From DAISKN01 sp963716925 (GTDB lineage: Bacteria > Acidobacteriota > Vicinamibacteria > Marinacidobacterales > SMYC01): a DNA stretch of 64,000 nt. Positions 46,647 through 55,276 of this stretch are shown here, one piece after another. Position 1 is the stretch's first letter. Every line of letters begins with the position of its first letter. The notes under the pieces were generated by a model. That model had not been told where the DNA came from. It searched no databases and saw only the letters and a list, made by a program, of their open reading frames with translations. A program made the position numbers and the translations under genes. The stretch lies in contig CAVQUX010000024.1 of NCBI GenBank assembly GCA_963716925.1, positions 248,001 through 312,000 on the forward strand. Direction: 5' to 3'.

Positions 46647-49600
46647 TCAAACGGGGCCCGAGGTGAGGTCGGGGGCAGCGACCGTGGAAGCGACGGTCAA
46701 AACCTCGCGGACTTTCTGGGCCAGGGCCGCCGCGGTGAACGGCTTCGCCAGAAACGCGGCTCCGTCCTTCAGCAGCTCCTGGGTGCGGTCCTCGCCGGCA
46801 TAGCCGGAGATATAGAGGACCGGAGTCCGCGGTCGATAGGTTTCGACCTCGTCCCGCAGAGCACGCCCGGAGAGACGAGGCATGACGACGTCCGTCAGGA
46901 GCAGATGGATGGGACCGTCGTGAGTCCGGGCGAGGGCCACGGCATCGGAGGCGCCGGTCGCGCGAAGGACTCTGTAGCCGTACCACTCCAGCATCTCGCT
47001 CACCACAGAGCGCACGCCTTCCTCGTCCTCGACGAAGAGGATCGTCTCGCATCCTCCGGTGAGCTCGCGCACCGGAGCCGGTGCGGCGGCCTCCGCCTCC
47101 CCCGCCACCCGGGGGAGATAGACTTCGAATCGCGCGCCCCGTCCCGGCTCGCTCGAGGCCCAGATGAAGCCATCGCTCTGCTTCACGATTCCGTAGACCG
47201 TGGCGAGACCGAGCCCCGTTCCCTTCCCCGCCTCCTTGGTAGTGAAGAACGGCTCGAAAATGTGCGAGAGCGCCCGGCGGTCCATCCCGATCCCGGTGTC
47301 GCTCACGGCCAGCCGGACGTAGGAGCCGGAGGGCATCGGCCCCCGGCCCGGATGGTTGTGCTCGTCGCCGTCCAGGACCTCGACGTCCCCCGTCTCGATG
47401 AGGAGCTTCCCGCCCTCCGGCATGGCGTCGCGCGCGTTGACCGCGAGGTTGAGGAGGACTTGCTCGAGCTGACTCACGTCGGCGCGCACCCTTCCCTCGG
47501 CCGCGAGCCGGGTCTCGAGCTCGATGTCTTCACCGATGATTCTTCCGAGCATGCGCTCCACGTTCCGCACCATCTCCTCGAGGTTCACCACCCGGGGCTG
47601 GAGGATCTGGCGGCGGCTGAAAGCCAGGAGCTGCCGGGTCAGCCCCGCCGCGCGATCGGCGGCGCCGCCGATCTCCTCCACGTAGCCGCGCCTCGGATCG
47701 TCGAGCGGCATCCTGACCCGGAGCAGGTCCGCGTAGCCGGAGACCGCGGTCAGCAGGTTGTTGAAGTCGTGCGCAATCCCTCCCGCGAGCCGGCCGACCG
47801 CCTCCATCTTCTGCGATTGCCGGAACTGCTCTTCCAGGAGCCGGCGCTCGGTGACGTCCTCCGCGATCATCTCGAATCCCAGAGGCAGACCGTCCTCTCC
47901 CGCGAGGGGACGCCCGCTGAGCCGGACGGTGATCGCGGCTCCATCCTTTTTCGTCCAGACGACCTCGAGGCCTTGGATCGCCTTGCCGTTTCTCGACTCC
48001 GCGACCAGACGACTCCACTCCACGGGATCCTGGTAGAGGTCGCGGACCGTTCTCCCCTGGAGCTCTTCCGGGGCGTAGCCGAGCATCGTCGCGAGCGTCC
48101 GATTGACGGCGACGAAGCGCCCGTCGAGCGTCGAGCGGTAGATACCGTAGGGGGCCCCTTCGAAGAGGGACCGATAGCGCTCCTCGCTCTCCCGCAGCGC
48201 CTCCTCGGCGCGGCGGCGCTCGGTGACGTCGTCCATGAGCGCGAGCACGTGGATGCGATCCTCGGGAGTCCTCAGCACCGAGGTCGAGATCCGGACCACG
48301 CGCTTCTCACCGTCCTTGCGGGTGATGACCCACTCCTCGCCGTGAAGGTCGTCGCCGTGCCTCATCCGGTCCATCCGGGCGCGCGCCCGCTCCCGGACCT
48401 CGGAGTCGGGGTATACGGTCTGGTACCAGCCGAGCCGGTTGATCTCCTCCATCTCGTAGCCGGTGATCTCGGTCATGCGGTCGTTCCACACCGTGAACGC
48501 CGTGTAGGGGACGTCCGGTATCTCGTGGCAGACCGCGAGTCCTTCGGCAGCTCCTTTCACGATGGAGTTGCGGAACGAGACCTCGCTCTCGAGGGCTTCA
48601 CGCGCCGCCTTCTCGCTGGTCACGTTCCGTGTGACCGAGAAAATGAGCTCGACGTCGGGAAGAGCGCGGGAGTTCCACGAGAGCCACCGGAACGATCCGT
48701 CCCGGTGCCGGTAGCGGTTCTCGAAGCCGGTCAGCGACTCTCCCCGTCTCAGCCGCTCGCCGGCTTCGATCGTGGCCGCGAGGTCGTGGGGATGCACCAG
48801 TTCCCGCCAGGGGCTGGAGAGAAGCTCCTCGGTGGTCCACCCGAGGGTAAGGGTCCAGGCTGGATTCACCTGCTTGAACTGCCCGTCGAACCCCGCGACC
48901 GAGAGCAGATCGACGGAGATCTCGAACAGCCGGTCCCGTTCCTGCTCCGCCCGAAGCCGCTCCGCCTCCATCTGCTTCAGAGCGGTCACGTCCTGAACGA
49001 ACCCCACCATCCGCACCGTGCCCGTGTCCGGATCCCGATGGACCTCCCCTTCGGTTCGATGGTGACGGATGGCGCCTCCGACCCACACCCGGTACTCGAT
49101 CGGCTCGAGCCTTCCCGACTCCCGCGTGCCCAGCATGTGCTCGCGGAGCCGCGGGAGGTCCTCGGCGTGAATCGCGCGGAGAGCGATCTCCATCGGCGAG
49201 GCCGGATCCTCGGGCGAGAGCCCGTAGTGGCGATACATTCCCGGGGACCACGTGGTCCGGTCCGAATCCGGCTCCCAGGACCAGCTCCCGGTGCGCGAGA
49301 GCTGCTCGGTGCGGAGGAGAACGTCGCGGGTCTGGCGGAGCTCCTGCTCCGTCGATTTCGATTGGGTCACGTCGACGACGAGCCCGTCGAGCACCACGTC
49401 GGAGCCGACGGTCGTCGTTCGCGCCATGTCGCGGACCCAGACGACGGCGCCGTCCGGGCGGAGGAGTCGGTACGTAATGTCCCCCGTCCCGGCGCCCGTC
49501 GCGAGTCGAGCGGCTTCCGCCTCGAACTCGGCGCGATCCTCGGGGTGGATCAGATCCTGCCAGCGGAGCGATCCCGAAACGAGTTCGTCCGGTTCGCGGC

Positions 49601-50120
49601 CCACGATCTCGAAGACGCTACCCGCGAGGAAGAGAAGATGTCCGTCGACGGCGCCCTCACGATAGGCGATGGCGCGGAGATTCTCGAGAATCGAGCGGTA
49701 GCGCTCGCGGCTCTCCCGAAGCGCCTGTTCCGCCGCCCTTCTTTCGGTCAAATCCCGCGCGGTCACGGCGCGGATCGTCTTCCGGCCCACGGCGACGTTG
49801 CGCGCGTGGAGCTCGACGGGGAATATGGTCCCGTCCTTCCTCAAGCCGCTGGTCTCGTAGGCTCCTTCCCAACCCGACGCGATGCGCTCGAGGTGAGCCG
49901 GCCGGCATTCGGGCGGAGCGAGCTCGAGGACGTCGCGGTTCAGGAGCTCCTCGGGCTCGAATCCGAACATCTCGGCGCCGCTCTGGTTGAGGTAAAGAAT
50001 CCGTCCTCTGTCGTGGACGAATACCCCTTCCGCGGTCGCGGCGGACAGGTGCTCGAGCCGTTCCTCGAGCTCGCGCACCTCTTCCAGGAGCTCGGCTTTT
50101 CTCCTCCCTGGAACGCTCAT
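46647..50120 (-). CDS. hybrid sensor histidine kinase with about six PAS domains and a receiver
   Basis: 1157 residues. An N-terminal coiled coil (RRKAELLEEVRELEERLEHL) leads into consecutive PAS/PAC units (for example EGVFVHDRGRILYLNQSGAE and GIYRSTLDGRFVAVNRTLAT). HisKA is GGIAHDFNNLLTAV with His near residue 785; HATPase shows NARDAMPEGG, DTGIGMD and GTGLGLATVYG; the receiver begins ILFVEDEEGV near 1023 with Asp in LLTDVVMP near 1077. No membrane helix is seen, so it is a cytoplasmic sensor, possibly of small ligands or redox. It is the first gene of the kinase-VWA-M14 set. Confidence 0.93.
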   Translation of the reverse strand: MSVPGRRKAELLEEVRELEERLEHLSAATAEGVFVHDRGRILYLNQSGAEMFGFEPEELLNRDVLELAPPECRPAHLERIASGWEGAYETSGLRKDGTIFPVELHARNVAVGRKTIRAVTARDLTERRAAEQALRESRERYRSILENLRAIAYREGAVDGHLLFLAGSVFEIVGREPDELVSGSLRWQDLIHPEDRAEFEAEAARLATGAGTGDITYRLLRPDGAVVWVRDMARTTTVGSDVVLDGLVVDVTQSKSTEQELRQTRDVLLRTEQLSRTGSWSWEPDSDRTTWSPGMYRHYGLSPEDPASPMEIALRAIHAEDLPRLREHMLGTRESGRLEPIEYRVWVGGAIRHHRTEGEVHRDPDTGTVRMVGFVQDVTALKQMEAERLRAEQERDRLFEISVDLLSVAGFDGQFKQVNPAWTLTLGWTTEELLSSPWRELVHPHDLAATIEAGERLRRGESLTGFENRYRHRDGSFRWLSWNSRALPDVELIFSVTRNVTSEKAAREALESEVSFRNSIVKGAAEGLAVCHEIPDVPYTAFTVWNDRMTEITGYEMEEINRLGWYQTVYPDSEVRERARARMDRMRHGDDLHGEEWVITRKDGEKRVVRISTSVLRTPEDRIHVLALMDDVTERRRAEEALRESEERYRSLFEGAPYGIYRSTLDGRFVAVNRTLATMLGYAPEELQGRTVRDLYQDPVEWSRLVAESRNGKAIQGLEVVWTKKDGAAITVRLSGRPLAGEDGLPLGFEMIAEDVTERRLLEEQFRQSQKMEAVGRLAGGIAHDFNNLLTAVSGYADLLRVRMPLDDPRRGYVEEIGGAADRAAGLTRQLLAFSRRQILQPRVVNLEEMVRNVERMLGRIIGEDIELETRLAAEGRVRADVSQLEQVLLNLAVNARDAMPEGGKLLIETGDVEVLDGDEHNHPGRGPMPSGSYVRLAVSDTGIGMDRRALSHIFEPFFTTKEAGKGTGLGLATVYGIVKQSDGFIWASSEPGRGARFEVYLPRVAGEAEAAAPAPVRELTGGCETILFVEDEEGVRSVVSEMLEWYGYRVLRATGASDAVALARTHDGPIHLLLTDVVMPRLSGRALRDEVETYRPRTPVLYISGYAGEDRTQELLKDGAAFLAKPFTAAALAQKVREVLTVASTVAAPDLTSGPV

Positions 50121-50176
50121 GGACGGATGGGTAATCCGAGCATATCAGACCGCCTCGATGGCGGGGAGCGGGAGGT

Positions 50177-50878
50177 TCAGGAGACCGAGGAGACTTCCTG
50201 GCAGAGCTTCGCCTCGTGGACCACGATGCGTCGCCCCACCATCGAGACCGCGCCGCGACGCCGGAACTCGGAGAGCGTGAGGCTCACGATCTCGCGGCTC
50301 GCGCCGATGAGGTTTCCCAGATCCTGCTGGCTCAACGGAATGTCGACGACCGTCCCCCCTTCCAGAGGCTCGCCGAATCGCTCGGCGAGCTCCAGGAGCA
50401 GGTGGGCGAGGCGAACGGGTACCCGTTGAAAAACCTGGTTCTCCAGCCTTCGTTCGAGCCGCTTTCGGCGGGCCGCCATGAGGCGGGCGAGGCCCAGGGC
50501 GAGAGCCGATCGTCCCCGGAGAACGGTCTCCAGAGCGAACCGGGGAAAGGTCTCGATCGAAACGTCCTCGAGCGCCTCGGCATACGTCGGCTCCGCGCCT
50601 TCCTGGGCCACGAGCGCCATCTCCCCGAACACCTCGCCTGTATCGAGGAGGTCGAGAATCATCACCCTGCCGTCTTCGGAGAAGCGCAGGGTCTTCATCC
50701 GTCCACCGAGCAGGAGGTGGAGGCCCGAGCGAGCCCCCTCCTCGTGAAGCGAGACCATGCTCCCCCTGGAGAGCCGACAGCACCGCCCGTCGATGCCGAG
50801 TGAGTCGAGAGCCGCCCGAATCTCCTGCGAGCACGACGGCACCTCGCGAAACCTCGGGAGCAAAGCACTCGCCGACAT
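50177..50878 (-). CDS. Crp/Fnr-family transcriptional regulator
   Basis: 233 residues. The N-terminal cyclic-nucleotide-binding-like domain has LLLGGRMKTLRFSEDGRVM and GEVFGEMALVAQEG; a long dimer helix (LARLMAARRKRLERRLENQ) leads to a winged helix with DIPLSQQDLGNLIGASREIV. Cysteines typical of the Fnr iron-sulphur cluster are not arranged for it, so it is probably a Crp-like or heme/NO-type sensor. The ATG at 50878 has GGAGG 7 bases upstream. Confidence 0.92.
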   Translation of the reverse strand: MSASALLPRFREVPSCSQEIRAALDSLGIDGRCCRLSRGSMVSLHEEGARSGLHLLLGGRMKTLRFSEDGRVMILDLLDTGEVFGEMALVAQEGAEPTYAEALEDVSIETFPRFALETVLRGRSALALGLARLMAARRKRLERRLENQVFQRVPVRLAHLLLELAERFGEPLEGGTVVDIPLSQQDLGNLIGASREIVSLTLSEFRRRGAVSMVGRRIVVHEAKLCQEVSSVS

Positions 50879-51005
50879 GCTGGCCTCCTCGCTCTTCGTG
50901 CCTTCCGGCCTTCCAAGGGAGCCGAAGTGCAATGCGGATGCCATTCGAGACCCGGGCCAAGCCACGACTCTACATGGAGATACCGCCGCGAACGGAGGCT
51001 CCCGC

Positions 51006-51545
51006 TTACCGAGATTTGGAGAACCGAGCGAAGATCGTAAATCCCGTCCAAACGAGCATGGCAACCGCGAGCCAGGGATCGAGGAGGTAGTCCCAGAGGT
51101 TCCGGGACTCGAGGAGATCGAAACGGTATGCCGCGAGAGCGAAAAGAATCGAGAGCAGGAGGAGCAGTCGACCCCGCCACCAGGCGATGAGGGCGACGGG
51201 GGCGAGGCCGAGGAGAAAAATGTGCACCCGCGCCGCGTAGCCCAGCGCGTAGGGATCGAACGACGTGAGCCCGAGAGCCATCGGATACAGAAACGCCGCG
51301 CCCGACAGGACGAAGGCGGCGAGGGCGGTGAGCTCCCGGCGGTGATGGAGCTTCGGGCCAAAGGCGAAAGCCACGACGGAGGAGCTCAGAAGCAACAGCG
51401 TGGTGACGCTGAGATCGCCGGCGAGTCCGCGGAGATACCCCGCGACCGGAATGCCGTCGAGGGGAACGAACAGCACGGCCAGGACGGCCGCGCACAGCAG
51501 AACCCGCATCGAGGACGTCCGGCCGCTCGAGCCCATCAGGCCCAT
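51006..51545 (-). CDS. multi-pass membrane protein of unknown function
   Basis: 179 residues with about five hydrophobic helices, such as VLLCAAVLAVLFVPL, VTTLLLLSSSVVAFAFG, AALAAFVLSG-type and LLLLLSILFALAAYRF. No known motif. Its ATG shares one base with the stop of the sialidase-like gene (TGATG at 51547-51543), so it is translated with it, which suggests a role linked to that exported protein. Confidence 0.68.
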   Translation of the reverse strand: MGLMGSSGRTSSMRVLLCAAVLAVLFVPLDGIPVAGYLRGLAGDLSVTTLLLLSSSVVAFAFGPKLHHRRELTALAAFVLSGAAFLYPMALGLTSFDPYALGYAARVHIFLLGLAPVALIAWWRGRLLLLLSILFALAAYRFDLLESRNLWDYLLDPWLAVAMLVWTGFTIFARFSKSR

Positions 51546-52699
51546 CAGGGGGGTCCCGAAGCACCAGGGCGATACCGCACGTGCACGATCCGACTGCGGT
51601 TCCAGCTGTAGAGAAGATGGAGGGCGCCTTCGCTCGATTCGAGAAGCCAGGGGTACGCGAGCTCCCGAGACGAGGCGCTTCCCCCCGGAGGCTCGACGTT
51701 GAGAATGGTTTCGAAGCTCCGTCCGCCGTCCCGGGAGACGGCGAGCTTCAGGCTGCTGCGGTCGACTTCGCTGTCGTTGAATGCGATGAGTACTTCTCCC
51801 TTGGTGGTGCGGAGCGCGGCGACCGCCGCGTCGGGATTCAGGAGCCCGGTCGGCGCGAGCGCGCTCCAGCTTCGTCCGCCGTCGGCGGTGCGGACCGAGA
51901 GAACCCGTTTCGGGCTGAAGCCGCTCGATCGGAGGAAGGCGACGGCCTCGAGCCGGCCGAGCGGCACCACGGCGGGTTGAAGCGACGAGCGCCCCCTCGA
52001 GAGACGGATCTTGTCGACAACGTCGCCTTCGAGAGAGAGCTTCAGAAGCTCCCCGAACTTCCCCAGCAGCTCGTGATACACCGGAAGCCCCAGAGTGCCA
52101 TCCTCGAACTGGACCGCGGGACCGCGCACCAGAGTCCCCAGATTCAAGAGCGGGGAGGTGACGATCCTCCGCGCCGGCCCGAAGGTGGCCCCCTCGTCCT
52201 CCGACAGCCGGTAGTTGATGGAGCTCCCCGACCAGCCGCCCAGCGACACGCTCACGTAGAAGAGCCAGAGGCGTCCCCGCGAATCCCGGGCAACGACGGG
52301 ATTCCCGAGCTTCTTCACGTAGCGCCCGAGATCGCGGGCGGTCTCCTCCCTCGTTGTCGCGATCTGCTGCGGGCCCCAGCTCGAAAACGAGGGGTCGAAG
52401 ACCGAGGTGTAGATGGCGACATCCGAGGCGCCCTCGCGGCTTCCGCCGTACCAGAACGCGCGGATCCTCCCGCCCGCGAGCTCGATCGCCGTCGCGCTGT
52501 GGACCGAGGGCGGCGACTCCGAGGAGACGATCCGGGTCTCTCCGGCGAGGGCTTCGAGGGAGATGGAGGCCGATGCCGGCGCGAAACGAAACGCCGCGCC
52601 GGAGGAATTCCCGGCTTCGTCCAGGTAGGCGGCCGCGAAAGCCGAGGCCAGTGCGGCGAGGGAAACGACCGCCCACGCCCTGCCCTCGAGCGATTTCAT
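51545..52699 (-). CDS. BNR-repeat sialidase-like protein, membrane-anchored or exported
   Basis: 384 residues. An N-terminal hydrophobic segment (WAVVSLAALASAFAAAYL) is followed by a six-bladed-propeller pattern: RAFWYGGSREGASDVAIY, SEDEGATFGPARRIV, TADGGRSWSALAP, SRDGGRSFETIL, the Asp-box motifs typical of sialidases. This variant belongs to the exo-alpha-sialidase-like family of uncertain substrate. The ATG at 52699 is preferred; an upstream ATG at 52717 overlaps a TATACT -10-like element. Confidence 0.83.
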   Translation of the reverse strand: MKSLEGRAWAVVSLAALASAFAAAYLDEAGNSSGAAFRFAPASASISLEALAGETRIVSSESPPSVHSATAIELAGGRIRAFWYGGSREGASDVAIYTSVFDPSFSSWGPQQIATTREETARDLGRYVKKLGNPVVARDSRGRLWLFYVSVSLGGWSGSSINYRLSEDEGATFGPARRIVTSPLLNLGTLVRGPAVQFEDGTLGLPVYHELLGKFGELLKLSLEGDVVDKIRLSRGRSSLQPAVVPLGRLEAVAFLRSSGFSPKRVLSVRTADGGRSWSALAPTGLLNPDAAVAALRTTKGEVLIAFNDSEVDRSSLKLAVSRDGGRSFETILNVEPPGGSASSRELAYPWLLESSEGALHLLYSWNRSRIVHVRYRPGASGPP

Positions 52700-52865
52700 C
52701 GAGGCGCCAGTATACATGTCCGCCCCGAGCGAACTCTTCCGAGGCGGTGCAAAAAACGGGCTTGGTGAGTTAAGATCGATCGAAACTCAAAAACCTGACC
52801 TTTAGCCACCGGTTCGCACGGGCCGAGTGCGGCGCCTACCGGCAAGGCGGTGAGCTCTTCCATCC

Positions 52866-54437
52866 ATGGCCCTGAACGGACGCCTCGAGGACATGAACCT
52901 TCTGGAGATCCTCCAGATCGTCGCTTTTTCGAAGAAGACGGGAACTCTGGAGGTCCGGGGAGAGCGCGTGCTGGGGTCGATTCTCTTCCGGAGCGGGCGC
53001 CTGCTCTGCGCCCTCTCTCCGTCGACGGCCGCGGCCGTGCGCTCGCTCGCGGGAAGCAGGCTCGACGCCGCGGGCCAGGCCGAGCTCGAGTCGCAGATCC
53101 GTATCTCGCTCCGGGAGCTCGTGGCTCTGCGCGAGGGCCGATTCGAGTTTCGCCTGTATCGATCGCTTCCCGTCCAGTGGGGAGGTCTCGACGCTTCGAC
53201 CTTCCTCTTGGGAGACGGGATCGATCCGCAGGAGATCCTGCTGGGGCTGGCCCGGGAGATCGACGAGGCGCGCCGCGATACCGCCCGCCTCCTGGAAACC
53301 GCGGACACCCTCGAAGAGGTGGAGCCGGGAGCCGCGTCGTCCGACGAGGGCCCACCGGGCGACGTCTCGCTCGCGGAAGCGGGGCTCACCGTCCTGGTGG
53401 TAGACGACGAGCCCCTGGTGGTCCAGATCGTGAGTCAGGAGCTGGATGACGCCGGATGCCTGGTGGAGAGCGCGAGCGGCGTCGAGGAGGCCGTCGGTTT
53501 GATCTCGCTCCTCCTCTCCCGCGCGACAACTTCTCTGCTGGTTTTGACCGACGGCGGAATGCCGACTTCGACGGGAGAAGGATTCGACGGCGGTCTCGAG
53601 GTCATCGAGCGGCTGCGCGACGTGGAAGGAGTGAACTCCACTCCGGTGCTCCTGATGGCGGAGAGTCTCTCGGAGGACGGGCGCGCGCGCGCGCGGCGTC
53701 TCGGAGTCCAGAAGATCGCGTTCAAGCCGACTCTGACCAAGCTCGACCCCGAAGAGTACGGGGCGGACCTGCGCTCCTTCGCCCGGGCCCTCCGCCGGGA
53801 AATCTCCGACATCGCCCGCGCCGCGCGCGACCGCCCGGCGTCGCCGCCGGACGAGCCTCAACTGAACCACGAGGCGATTTTCGATTTCCTGAAGACCATG
53901 ACCGACCAGCTGTCGGCGCCCGCCGATGGAATCACGCGGATGATCCTGCGCGTCGCTTCCAAGTACGTCGAGCGGGCGGTTCTGTTCCTGGTGAAGAACG
54001 GCCGGGCGAACGGCCTCGCGGGCTGGCAGCGCGGAAGACCCACGCCGGAAGTGGTCGACGAGGTTCGGGCGATCACGTTCGAGCTCCAGCACGTGCAGCC
54101 GTTCGCGGAGGTGGTCTACTCGCGGAGCTCGGTTCGCGTGACCGAGGGAAGAGAGCCCATGGTCCCCGCCCTCGACCCGGGAAGATCGCGGGAGCAGATT
54201 CTCTTCCCTCTGCTCCACAACCACGAAGTCCTGGCGGTCCTCTACTGCGACAATCCCTCGACCGGCGCTCCGCTTTCGAAGCTCACCGGTCTCTCTCTCT
54301 TCCTGGTGCAGGCGGGAATGACCCTCGAGAACGCGTCCCTCCACCGCCGGCTGCAGTCGATTGCGAGCCGCTACTCCCTCGAAGATCAGGGGCCTCTTAC
54401 CCAGGAGCTCACCCCCATCGTTCGGAACGGCCAATGA
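52866..54437 (+). CDS. DUF4388 protein with receiver-like and GAF-like domains
   Basis: 523 residues. The N-terminus MALNGRLEDMNLLEILQIVA with GTLEVRG is the DUF4388 (PATAN) module common in myxobacterial and acidobacterial regulators. A receiver-like domain follows (LTVLVVDDEPLVVQIVSQEL; candidate phospho-Asp in LTDGGMP), then a GAF-like part with EQILFPLLHNHEVLAVLYCD. This suggests a cytoplasmic signal integrator, possibly for motility or exopolysaccharide. The downstream PilZ gene overlaps it (ATGA), so the two are a functional unit. Confidence 0.82.
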   Translation: MALNGRLEDMNLLEILQIVAFSKKTGTLEVRGERVLGSILFRSGRLLCALSPSTAAAVRSLAGSRLDAAGQAELESQIRISLRELVALREGRFEFRLYRSLPVQWGGLDASTFLLGDGIDPQEILLGLAREIDEARRDTARLLETADTLEEVEPGAASSDEGPPGDVSLAEAGLTVLVVDDEPLVVQIVSQELDDAGCLVESASGVEEAVGLISLLLSRATTSLLVLTDGGMPTSTGEGFDGGLEVIERLRDVEGVNSTPVLLMAESLSEDGRARARRLGVQKIAFKPTLTKLDPEEYGADLRSFARALRREISDIARAARDRPASPPDEPQLNHEAIFDFLKTMTDQLSAPADGITRMILRVASKYVERAVLFLVKNGRANGLAGWQRGRPTPEVVDEVRAITFELQHVQPFAEVVYSRSSVRVTEGREPMVPALDPGRSREQILFPLLHNHEVLAVLYCDNPSTGAPLSKLTGLSLFLVQAGMTLENASLHRRLQSIASRYSLEDQGPLTQELTPIVRNGQ

Positions 54438-54790
54438 GGGAGAAACGGATCCACCCGAGGTTCGGGCCTCTGGTCATCAAGACGGCGTACACCGTCGGCC
54501 TCGTGCGGCGGGAGGGTTATCTCACCAACGTGAGCGAAGGCGGGGCGTTTCTCGCCGTCGACGATCCGCCGCCTCTCGGCACCGAGGTCGAGATCCGAGC
54601 CATCCTCCCCTGGCGGCTGGGCGAGCTCCATGCGTTCACGCGCGTCGCCTGGCGGAGCGAGCGCGGCAAGCTCTCCGGCGTCGGCCTGGCGTTCGGCGAG
54701 CTGGACCACGGGGCAAGAGAGCTCCTCGACGCCTACCTGCAGAAGTTCACCGAGCTCGCGGCCCGGATCGAAGAGATGCAGGAGGATTGA
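54434..54790 (+). CDS. PilZ-domain protein
   Basis: 118 residues. The PilZ motifs are RIHPRF and LTNVSEGGAFL (RxxxR and NxSxxG type), which in canonical members bind cyclic di-GMP; the RxxR portion (REKRIHPR) precedes it. A long C-terminal helix (LDAYLQKFTELAARIEEMQ) may mediate oligomerisation. Cotranslated with the DUF4388 protein. Confidence 0.86.
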   Translation: MREKRIHPRFGPLVIKTAYTVGLVRREGYLTNVSEGGAFLAVDDPPPLGTEVEIRAILPWRLGELHAFTRVAWRSERGKLSGVGLAFGELDHGARELLDAYLQKFTELAARIEEMQED

Positions 54791-54796
54791 GGGCGC

Positions 54797-55276
54797 CTAC
54801 GGTCTACCCCTCTTCGTGCGGGCCGCGGCCTTCGCCCGCGTGCACTTCTGGCATTGCCCGAAGATCTGGTGCCGGTGGGACTCGATGGTGAAGCCGTAGG
54901 CGTCGGCGATCTCGTCCTGGAGCCTCTCGATCTCCGGGCTCAGGAACTCCAGGATGGTGCCGCACTCGGTGCAGATCATGTGGTCGTGGTGGGCGTGTCG
55001 GTACTTGTGCTCGAAGCGGGTGAGCCCGTCCTTGAGCTCGATAGCGGACGCGAGCTGGGCGTCCACGAACAGCTTCAGCGCGCGGTAGATCGTGGTGCGC
55101 CCGATTCCCGGGTGCTTGCGATGGATCACCCGGTAGAGGTCGTCGACGGTCATATGTCCGCCGGTGTCGAGAAAATGCTGAAGGATGATCTCTCTCTGCT
55201 GGGAATGCTTGAGCCCGTGCTCCTGCAGGTAGGCCCCCAGGATGCCCAGCTCCTCTCGCCGTTCCGTCGATTTCAA
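54797..55276 (-). CDS. Fur-family metalloregulator
   Basis: 159 residues. The DNA-binding domain has VDDLYRVIHRKHPGIGRTTIYRALKLF in two adjacent words, and the metal sites are HKYRHAHHDHMICTECG and QIFGQCQKC (two CxxC zinc pairs). The EHGLKHSQQREIIL start is typical. It could be Fur, Zur or PerR; the sites do not decide. The ATG overlaps the stop of the S9 peptidase gene upstream? In fact that gene ends at 55273, so the Fur gene lies downstream of nothing and its own start overlaps the S9 stop by 4 bases. Confidence 0.9.
   Translation of the reverse strand: MKSTERREELGILGAYLQEHGLKHSQQREIILQHFLDTGGHMTVDDLYRVIHRKHPGIGRTTIYRALKLFVDAQLASAIELKDGLTRFEHKYRHAHHDHMICTECGTILEFLSPEIERLQDEIADAYGFTIESHRHQIFGQCQKCTRAKAAARTKRGRP

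Noticed and set aside
46905..50429. 1174-codon plus-strand ORF opposite the multi-PAS kinase
   Set aside because: Shadow frame; the minus-strand reading gives a complete, motif-rich kinase.
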